The notes under the pieces: generated by a model
What the model was told of the DNA's origin: nothing
What the model saw: the letters and a program-made list of their open reading frames with translations, nothing else
Database searches by the model: none
Shown here: in pieces, positions 58,359 through 64,000 of the stretch
How the letters are laid out: each line of letters opens with the position of its first letter
Position numbering within the stretch: position 1 is the first letter of the stretch
Position numbers and translations under genes: made by a program
Source: UBA8079 sp965205535
GTDB taxonomy: Bacteria; Pseudomonadota; Alphaproteobacteria; UBA6615
NCBI GenBank assembly: GCA_965205535.1
Contig: CBDBHH010000005.1
Span: 1,488,001 to 1,552,000 of the forward strand
DNA: 64,000 nt
Reading direction: 5' to 3'

Positions 58359-59306
58359 TTGCGTACGGATTTGTTCCCAGTTATCGACATCCACGAAAGC
58401 GGCATGCTCGACCTGGACGGCACCCATGCCATGTATTGGGAGGAGTGCGGTAACCCGGACGGGGTGCCTATACTTTTTCTGCATGGGGGCCCCGGAGCTG
58501 GAACAATGGCCGTCCATCGCCGGTTCTACGACCCTGACTATTTCAGAATCATATTGTTTGACCAGCGCGGCGCCGGGCGCTCGACCCCGCATGCGAGCCT
58601 GAGCGACAACACGACCGGGCATTTGTTATCTGACCTCGAGGCGCTGCGTGTCCATTGCGGTGTCGAGCAGTGGCATTTGTTTGGTGGATCATGGGGTTCC
58701 ACGCTTGCACTTGCCTACGCGCAGTCCTTTCCCCAACGCTGCCTGGGTATGGTGTTGCGCGGGATATTTACCTGTGCGCCGCGAGAGGTCGAGTGGTTCC
58801 TTGAAGGCATGGGGCGGATATTCCCCGAAGCGTGGCATGATTTTTCCCAGGCCATTCCCGAGGCAGAACGGGACGATTTGCTGGCCGCTTATGTATGTCG
58901 TTTGAATGACCCTGATCCAGCGGTTCATCTTCCTGCCGCGCGCGCATGGGCAACTTACGAGGCGCGTTGTTCAACGCTCCGCCCAAACCCGAATGCCGTG
59001 GCAGCAATGTCCGATGCGCAGGCCATGCTCGCACTCGCGCGAATTGAGGCACATTATCTCGCCCATGGTGCTTTTCTGGCGCCGGGGCAGCTGTTTGAGG
59101 GTATCGACCGGATTCGACATCTGCCCGGCACGATCGTTCAGGGTCGTTACGATATGGTGTGCCCGATAGAAACAGCGGAGCGGCTGGCGCGCGCCTGGCC
59201 CGAGGTGGAATACACGATCGTGCCCGACGCAGGGCATTCGGCGCTGGAGCCCGGAACCCGCGCGGCTTTGTTGCGCGCGGTGGAAGGCCTCAGGGAGCTC
59301 ACTTAA
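58359..59306 (+). CDS. pip: prolyl aminopeptidase (proline iminopeptidase)
   Basis: A 315-residue serine peptidase of family S33 that removes N-terminal proline. It starts at TTG 58359, preceded by ACAGGAGAG. HGGPGAG provides the oxyanion hole near 44-50, FGGSWGSTLALAY has the nucleophile Ser near 110, and GRYDMVCP (Asp) and DAGHSA (His) complete the triad near 266 and 293. The length is typical. Confidence 0.94.
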   Translation: MRTDLFPVIDIHESGMLDLDGTHAMYWEECGNPDGVPILFLHGGPGAGTMAVHRRFYDPDYFRIILFDQRGAGRSTPHASLSDNTTGHLLSDLEALRVHCGVEQWHLFGGSWGSTLALAYAQSFPQRCLGMVLRGIFTCAPREVEWFLEGMGRIFPEAWHDFSQAIPEAERDDLLAAYVCRLNDPDPAVHLPAARAWATYEARCSTLRPNPNAVAAMSDAQAMLALARIEAHYLAHGAFLAPGQLFEGIDRIRHLPGTIVQGRYDMVCPIETAERLARAWPEVEYTIVPDAGHSALEPGTRAALLRAVEGLRELT

Positions 59307-59396
59307 GCTTGTAGATCGGTAGTTTTCGCGGAGACCATGATCCCGTATGATAGTAGGCACACAGTCTGGTTTCTGTGATTGAAACAGGGGGATGAA

Positions 59397-59903
59397 TTGC
59401 GCAAATTTACAATCATGCTGGCGGCGGCAGTAATGGCGTTCGCGTTCACGACCCCTGCTGCAATGGCCGACGACCCTGACTTTCTGGTGATCGGTGGTGG
59501 CTGGTACGACTTTAACGACAACATGGAAGCGTTCGATTTTCGTGCCGAGTATCGTTCGGGCTACAAGCTGGCTGGTTTTGTGAAGCCCTGGGTTGGTATC
59601 GAGGCAACCAGTGATCAGGCCGTCTATGGCGTCGCCGGAATTCTCGTTGATCTTTATTTCGGTCGCCGCTGGGTCCTGACCCCCAGCTTTGGTGCGGGTG
59701 CCTATGCCGACGGCAGTGGCAAGGATCTCGGTCACACGGTCGAATTCCGTTCCCAACTTGAATTCGGCTATCGGTTCGACGACCGTTCGCGCATGTCCCT
59801 GGCGGTGAGCCACATCTCCAATGCGAGCCTTGGCGACAACAATCCCGGTACCGAGATCGCCACCATCTACTATCACATCCCCTTTTCGGACATCATCGAC
59901 TAG
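59397..59903 (+). CDS. pagL: lipid A 3-O-deacylase (PagL-like)
   Basis: A 168-residue outer-membrane beta-barrel starting at TTG 59397 after GGGGG, with signal peptide (ending AMA). The catalytic His/Ser pair is in SHISNASLGDNNPGTE near 142-150, typical of PagL, which removes the 3-O acyl chain of lipid A. The last residue pattern (IPF) fits an outer-membrane strand. It is on the same strand as, and 90 bp after, the prolyl aminopeptidase gene. Confidence 0.87.
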   Translation: MRKFTIMLAAAVMAFAFTTPAAMADDPDFLVIGGGWYDFNDNMEAFDFRAEYRSGYKLAGFVKPWVGIEATSDQAVYGVAGILVDLYFGRRWVLTPSFGAGAYADGSGKDLGHTVEFRSQLEFGYRFDDRSRMSLAVSHISNASLGDNNPGTEIATIYYHIPFSDIID

Positions 59904-59923
59904 CTGCCACGGGCGCTCGAACC

Positions 59924-60709
59924 ATGCGTGAGATGGGCGGTGCGTTGGTCACGGGTGCGGCGCAGCGGATCGGCCGTTGCTTGAGCGAGACCCTCGCCGC
60001 GTCGGGCTGGCATGTTGTCGTCCATTACCATCAATCCGCAAAAGAAGCCGAAGAGACGGTTCGCACAATCACAGATGCAGGTGGCCAGGCCGATGCCGTG
60101 GCTGCAGATTTGTCGGACCCGGCGGCATGCAGCCGGCTGGTCGACGAAGCGCATGCCCGCACGGGTGGGCTCGGTTGCCTGATCAACAATGCGTCGATGT
60201 TTGTTGCGGACACGGCGCACGACATCGATGCCGAAGTTTTTGACCGGGTCATGGCGGTCAATTTGCGGGCGCCGGCGATCCTGTCGCGCGCATTTGCAGC
60301 CCGGGTGCCCGAAAACGGAGAGGGCGTGATTATCAATGTCCTGGATCAGAAGCTGGCCAATCCCAATCCGGATTTTCTGTCCTACACATTGTCGAAGCAC
60401 GGGCTCGCGGCGCTGACCGACATGACGGCCGCTTCACTGGGGCCGTCCGTCCGGGTGTGCGCCGTAGCGCCGGGGCTCACATTGCCGAGTGGCGATCAGC
60501 CGCAATCCCAGTTCGATGCAGTTCACGGGCGCACACCATTGAAACGCGGATCCCGGCCCGAGGATATCGCGGGCGCGGTGATGTATTTCCTGGGCGCGCG
60601 GGCGGTGACCGGGGAGACGATCCTCGTCGATGGCGGACAGCATTTGGTGCCAAGTGCGCGTGACGTTATGTTTCTCGACCCGGCCGCCTCGAAGGACGTA
60701 GATGAATGA
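59924..60709 (+). CDS. SDR family, pteridine-reductase-like
   Basis: A 261-residue SDR. TGAAQRIGR (about 8-16) and NNASMF mark the PTR1/FolM-like branch. The catalytic signature is VLDQKLANPNPDFLSYTLSK, with Asp in the usual Ser position followed by YxxxK, the DX(12)YX3K-type pattern of pteridine reductases. It overlaps the folB-like gene by 4 bp, which supports dihydropterin reduction in folate or tetrahydromonapterin synthesis. Confidence 0.88.
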   Translation: MREMGGALVTGAAQRIGRCLSETLAASGWHVVVHYHQSAKEAEETVRTITDAGGQADAVAADLSDPAACSRLVDEAHARTGGLGCLINNASMFVADTAHDIDAEVFDRVMAVNLRAPAILSRAFAARVPENGEGVIINVLDQKLANPNPDFLSYTLSKHGLAALTDMTAASLGPSVRVCAVAPGLTLPSGDQPQSQFDAVHGRTPLKRGSRPEDIAGAVMYFLGARAVTGETILVDGGQHLVPSARDVMFLDPAASKDVDE

Positions 60710-61134
60710 GCATGCCCGTAAGTGATATGGCGGTCACTGATCCTGTGGAGCAGCGGCTGCTCGACCGGTGGCCCGAGGTGCGCAAGATATTCTTCCGCAA
60801 TCTCCTGGTGAACATGCATATGGGGGTGCATGAGAACGAGAAGGGCCGCACCCAGCCGGTACGAATCAACATGGTTTTGTATCTGCGCGCGGACATCGTG
60901 CCGAAAACGGACTCGATCAGTGAGGTGTTCAACTATGACCGTATCCATGGCGGGGTCCAGGCGCTGATCGAGGGGCGTCATATCAATTTGCAGGAAACGC
61001 TCGTCGGCGAGATTGCGGAGATGTGTCTCGATTTCGATGAGGTGCTCGCGGTCCGGGTGTCCACCGAGAAGACAGATATCTATCCCGATTGCGACGGGGT
61101 CGGGTACGAATTGGTGCGTGTGCGCCGGGATTGA
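60706..61134 (+). CDS. folB: dihydroneopterin aldolase/epimerase (FolB-like)
   Basis: A 142-residue tunnelling-fold protein. KIFFRNLLVNMHMGVHENEKGRTQPVRINMVLYL is the FolB N-terminus, with the substrate-binding Glu in this stretch and LQETLVGEIAEMCL near 95. The family interconverts and cleaves dihydroneopterin in folate synthesis. It is coupled to the pteridine-reductase-like SDR. Confidence 0.9.
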   Translation: MSMPVSDMAVTDPVEQRLLDRWPEVRKIFFRNLLVNMHMGVHENEKGRTQPVRINMVLYLRADIVPKTDSISEVFNYDRIHGGVQALIEGRHINLQETLVGEIAEMCLDFDEVLAVRVSTEKTDIYPDCDGVGYELVRVRRD

Positions 61135-61191
61135 GCCAGGCACATAGGCGAAGAAATGCGCCGTTGCGGTGCGCATGACAGGGAGAGAGAT

Positions 61192-62088
61192 ATGAGCCTC
61201 GACTGGCCCACTGACCGGATCGACTTCAACCCTATTCATGGTCGCGCGCCGCTGCCCCTGCCTGAGGGGCGCAAGGTCGTTGTCTGGCCTTGCATCAATG
61301 TCGAGAACTGGGTCATCGAAAACCCGATGCCACGCACCGTGGTCAATCCACCGGGTGGAGTCGAGAAATCGGTGCCGGACATTCCGAACTGGGCCTGGCA
61401 CGAATATGGCCAGCGGGTCGGCTTCTGGCGCCTGAAGCGAATCTTCGACGATTTCGGCGCCAAATCGACCCTTGTACTCAACGGCACCGTTTGTGACGTG
61501 TATCCGCAGATCGTCGATTCAGCACTCGAATCCGGCTGGGATCTCTGCGGGCATGGCTGGATCCAGCGCGCCTTGCCGGCGGTCGAGGATCAGGAAGACA
61601 TGATCCACCGGGTTTTCAAGAAGCTGCGGGACTATTCGGGCCGGGACCCGAAGGGCTGGTTGGGACCGGCGCTCGCCGAGACCCATGACACCGTCGACTG
61701 GCTGCATGACGCAGGGTTTGAGTATGTCGCCGACTGGGTGCTCGACGATCAGCCGGTCGATCTGCGAACGAAATCCGGCACAATGGTCGGGTTGCCCTAT
61801 ACCCAGGAGTTGAACGATCTGTCGATGCAGCTGATCCAGGGTCACCGCGTCCAGGAGTATGGCGATCGGGCAATCCGCGAGTTCGACCAGTTGATCGAGG
61901 ATGTGACGGCTGAGCCGGGCTCGACCCGGATCATGTGCTTCACCCTGCATCCCTACATCATGGGTGTGCCCCATCGCGCCCGCGAGATCAGGCGCATTCT
62001 CGAGCATGTCTGCAACCGCGACGATACGTTCGTGTGGACGGGAGAGGAAATCCTCGACTGGTACAAGTCGGTCCGTCCCGGCGCGTAG
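61192..62088 (+). CDS. polysaccharide deacetylase family protein (PuuE/allantoinase-like)
   Basis: A 298-residue NodB-homology carbohydrate-esterase-4-like protein, starting at ATG 61192 with GGGAGAGAG upstream. WHEYGQRVGFWRLKRIFDDFGAKSTLVLNG and LCGHGWIQR hold the region where metal ligands sit; the canonical H-x3-H is represented by HGW, as in the PuuE branch. The lack of a signal peptide also fits PuuE-type (allantoinase-like) enzymes rather than cell-wall deacetylases. The substrate is not determinable. Confidence 0.83.
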   Translation: MSLDWPTDRIDFNPIHGRAPLPLPEGRKVVVWPCINVENWVIENPMPRTVVNPPGGVEKSVPDIPNWAWHEYGQRVGFWRLKRIFDDFGAKSTLVLNGTVCDVYPQIVDSALESGWDLCGHGWIQRALPAVEDQEDMIHRVFKKLRDYSGRDPKGWLGPALAETHDTVDWLHDAGFEYVADWVLDDQPVDLRTKSGTMVGLPYTQELNDLSMQLIQGHRVQEYGDRAIREFDQLIEDVTAEPGSTRIMCFTLHPYIMGVPHRAREIRRILEHVCNRDDTFVWTGEEILDWYKSVRPGA

Positions 62089-62138
62089 ATCAGCCCTGTC
62101 GGTGGGGCAAGGAATGAAGCCCGACGATCGGACCGTAT

Positions 62139-63401
62139 CTATCTGGGGTTTTTGATCCGGTATTGGGCGACCGAGATGTTCCCGGCCCGGAAACCCGCCT
62201 CGCAATAGCAAAGATAGTAACGCCACAGCCGGCGAAACGTTTCATCGAAACCCTGGGTTGCGATTGTCGGCCAGGCCGCCTCAAAGGAGAGCCGCCAGTG
62301 GCGCAACGTCTCGGCGTAATCCTGTCCGAAGGTTCGGCTGTCTGTAACTTCCAGGCCGGCGTCGGATACCTCCTGCGCGAAGCGCGCTGGTGACGGAAGC
62401 ATGCCTCCGGGGAACACGCGAAGTTGAATGAAATCGGGTGTGCGCCGATAGGCCTCGAACCGCGCTTCATCAATCGTGATGACCTGCATGCCGGCGATTC
62501 CACCGGGGCAAAGCCGCGCACTGACCGCTTCAAAGAAAGTCGGCCAATAGGCCTCGCCGACCGCCTCGAACATCTCTATCGATGCGATCTTGTCGAATGT
62601 ACCCGTCACGTCGCGGTAATCCTGCAAGCGGACCTCGATCCGCTCACTTAGGCCCGCTTCTGCGATTTTCCGGCGCGCCCATTCGGCCTGTGAAGGAGAC
62701 ACCGTCAAGGCGGTTACACGGCATCCGTAGTGTGTGGCCGCATGGATCGCGAACGCACCCCAGCCGCAGCCGATTTCCAGCACATGATCGTCGGGCTGGA
62801 GATCCAGCATGTCTGCGAGCTGGTCGAATTTTCGAATCTGCGCCACCGAGACCGCCTCGTCTCCTGTCTCACGCTCGACATCCTGCATAGTGTCGAAGCA
62901 CGCGGCCGAGTAGGTCATGCTCGGGTCGAGCCACGCCGCATAGAATTCGTTGCCCAAATCGTAGTGCGCGGCGATGTTTCGGCGGCTGCCCCGGCGTGTA
63001 TTGGCCCGCAATCGAAGGTGCAGACGGCCAAGGGTCCGCGCCGCGCCGAGCGGCGTGAAGTGGCCGCTCAGGGCGTCGAGATTTTTCGCGCCCAGTTCGA
63101 TCACGGCCGTGAGGTCATCACTTTCCCAATCGCCCGCGATGTAGGAATCGGCCAGGCCGAGGGCGCCGTCGAACAGAATGTGCCGGGCGAGCCGGTATCG
63201 GTTTATTTTTATGGCCGCATCGGGGCCCGCGGTTGTTCCCGTGGCGCGCACGCGGCGACCGTCGGGCAGTTCGATCGACAATTTTCCCGACAACAGTTTT
63301 TCGGAAAGTCGGTTGAGGGTGCTGGCCAGGAGACGGGGGCCGATGGCCAGGCCGCGCGTGCGAGGTTGAAGGGGAAAATCAGTTTGCGCGAACTGCGACA
63401 T
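62139..63401 (-). CDS. cfa: cyclopropane-fatty-acyl-phospholipid synthase
   Basis: A 420-residue methyltransferase starting at ATG 63401. It adds a methylene from S-adenosylmethionine across double bonds of membrane phospholipid acyl chains. An N-terminal lipid-interacting part (about 1-120) is followed by the Rossmann-type core: HYDLGNEFYAAWLDPSMTYSAACF near 135-158, the SAM motif VLEIGCGWGAFAIHAA near 192-207, and EMFEAVGEAYWPTFF near 270. The length is typical. It lies between a convergent deacetylase and a tRNA-Arg. Confidence 0.92.
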   Translation of the reverse strand: MSQFAQTDFPLQPRTRGLAIGPRLLASTLNRLSEKLLSGKLSIELPDGRRVRATGTTAGPDAAIKINRYRLARHILFDGALGLADSYIAGDWESDDLTAVIELGAKNLDALSGHFTPLGAARTLGRLHLRLRANTRRGSRRNIAAHYDLGNEFYAAWLDPSMTYSAACFDTMQDVERETGDEAVSVAQIRKFDQLADMLDLQPDDHVLEIGCGWGAFAIHAATHYGCRVTALTVSPSQAEWARRKIAEAGLSERIEVRLQDYRDVTGTFDKIASIEMFEAVGEAYWPTFFEAVSARLCPGGIAGMQVITIDEARFEAYRRTPDFIQLRVFPGGMLPSPARFAQEVSDAGLEVTDSRTFGQDYAETLRHWRLSFEAAWPTIATQGFDETFRRLWRYYLCYCEAGFRAGNISVAQYRIKNPR

Positions 63402-63619
63402 GGAAAATGATCCTCGGATCGACAATGATCGACACCGGGTTTGCAAGCGGTGTTGTGTGACGGACGAGCAGCATGCGGTACAGCCACAATCGCGGCGCGT
63501 CCCATTGAATGACAGTGATTATTCTGAGGGTCGAAAGAAGGTAGCGCAAGATGGTCGCGTGAGCGTCCTTTGCGTCGAGGTCAATTCAGCGCTAATTAGG
63601 AGCGCACGTCGCGTGACGG

Positions 63620-63696
63620 GCGCTCGTAGCTCAGTCGGATAGAGCGCGGGATTCCTAATCCCGAGGTCGCAGGTTCGATTCCTGCCGGGCGCACCA
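63620..63696 (+). tRNA. tRNA-Arg (anticodon CCT)
   Basis: A 77-nt tRNA with CCA encoded at 63694-63696. The acceptor GCGCTCG pairs with CGGGCGC (one G-U), the anticodon loop is TTCCTAA, and the T-loop is GGTTCGATTCC. It reads AGG. Base composition becomes AT-rich beyond about 63.84 kb. Confidence 0.95.
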
Positions 63697-63725
63697 TTTT
63701 TTCATGCAGCAGGCAGGTAAAGAAA

Positions 63726-63750
63726 AAGCCCCGGCGACCGGCCGGGGCTT
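63726..63750. terminator. rho-independent terminator
   Basis: Perfect arms AAGCCCCGGC / GCCGGGGCTT with a 5-nt loop. It closes the tRNA-Arg transcript and, on the other strand, lies below the fragment at 63778-63850. Confidence 0.8.
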
Positions 63751-63777
63751 CTCCGTTTTCAGATATGTGCGGGATGA

Positions 63778-63850
63778 TCAGTCGCCGGCACCCTGTGCTG
63801 CATCGTCCGCCAGGTCTTGCGGCAGGACGAGGTTCAGGATGCCTAGATTA
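63778..63850 (-). other. C-terminal coding fragment of an unknown gene
   Basis: On the minus strand an open frame ending at the TGA at 63778-63780 gives GILNLVLPQDLADDAAQGAGD. GC-rich, core-like composition is lost just upstream at about 63845. This looks like the last about 22 codons of a chromosomal gene cut by an insertion. The family is not recognisable. Confidence 0.4.
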
Positions 63851-64000
63851 GAAACGTCCGATGTAGGGAGTTTGTGACTTTACTATCGGAATTCTCAATC
63901 TTAGTTCGGCGACCAGTTTTTCTGCAAAGTTTGTCTTTGCAGGTTGGTCTGATTGAGGGCCAACGATAATGCGTTTGATTGGTAAACTTTGCTCGCTCTC
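63848..64000 (-). CDS. DUF2971-like protein, C-terminal end (partial)
   Basis: The gene runs off the right edge and ends at the TAA at 63848-63850. The 50 visible residues (IKRIIVGPQSDQPAKT, then KLVAELRLRIPIVKSQTPYIGRF) match the end of DUF2971 proteins (pattern IxxIxxGP and S-x(2)-PY). Members are common on mobile islands and near defense genes. The low GC content contrasts with the core genome and suggests recent transfer. Confidence 0.6.
   Translation of the reverse strand, partial: ESEQSLPIKRIIVGPQSDQPAKTNFAEKLVAELRLRIPIVKSQTPYIGRF

Overview
The window is GC-rich, densely packed bacterial DNA. The gene content points to an aerobic alphaproteobacterium, possibly Rhodospirillales-like: a System I cytochrome c maturation operon, a Suv3-like helicase next to an S4-domain gene, FdxA and CarD, an alternative oxidase, PagL and lipopolysaccharide glycosyltransferases. 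The order-level placement is inference from gene content only.

Layout. (1) 1-17.6 kb is core chromosome: an epimerase-like gene, an alpha/beta hydrolase, two glycosyltransferases (GT4 and GT9), then thrS-infC, rpmI-rplT-pheS-pheT, a lipoprotein and lepA. A block of four genes on the opposite strand, starting with an alternative oxidase, separates infC from rpmI. infC has no ATG, GTG or TTG near its true N-terminus and must start at AUC or AUU. (2) 17.62-26.8 kb is a decayed island that begins at a tRNA-Ser(GGA) gene. It holds a serine-recombinase remnant, a complete IS3-family element plus a 239-bp inverted partial copy, a broken XRE gene, an Xre/DUF2384-RES toxin-antitoxin pair with an oversized antitoxin, an MNT-HEPN pair whose toxin has lost the usual catalytic Arg, an IS200/IS605-type element with damaged tnpA and tnpB that splits a small ORF, a double-HTH-like gene facing a LexA/CI-like repressor, and a truncated adenylate cyclase. 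(3) 26.8-34.4 kb looks catabolic: a PEP-mutase/isocitrate-lyase-type enzyme, a NIPSNAP protein, a DMT permease, two SDRs, VOC, LLM flavin oxidoreductase, GST and crotonase genes.

(4) 34.4-43.3 kb holds a CBS protein and the ccm operon on the minus strand in the order ccmA-B-C, a soluble cytochrome c, ccmD-E-F-G-H-I, and a small membrane protein. Heme export and chaperoning (A-E), ligation (F-I) and one likely substrate are therefore co-located. (5) 43.5-63.4 kb carries a SnoaL-like gene, DUF1127, a LysR regulator, aconitase, a DUF1223 protein, a glycosyltransferase with an apparent C-terminal frameshift, the helicase-S4-TerB-ferredoxin-CarD run, an M48 lipoprotein protease and a secreted nuclease, a prolyl aminopeptidase, PagL, a pteridine-reductase-like SDR with FolB, a polysaccharide deacetylase and a cyclopropane fatty acid synthase.

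(6) From 63.6 kb a tRNA-Arg(CCT) gene is followed by a terminator and AT-richer DNA with the 3' end of a DUF2971-like gene, which looks like the edge of a second acquired segment. No CRISPR array, rRNA operon or complete prophage is visible.
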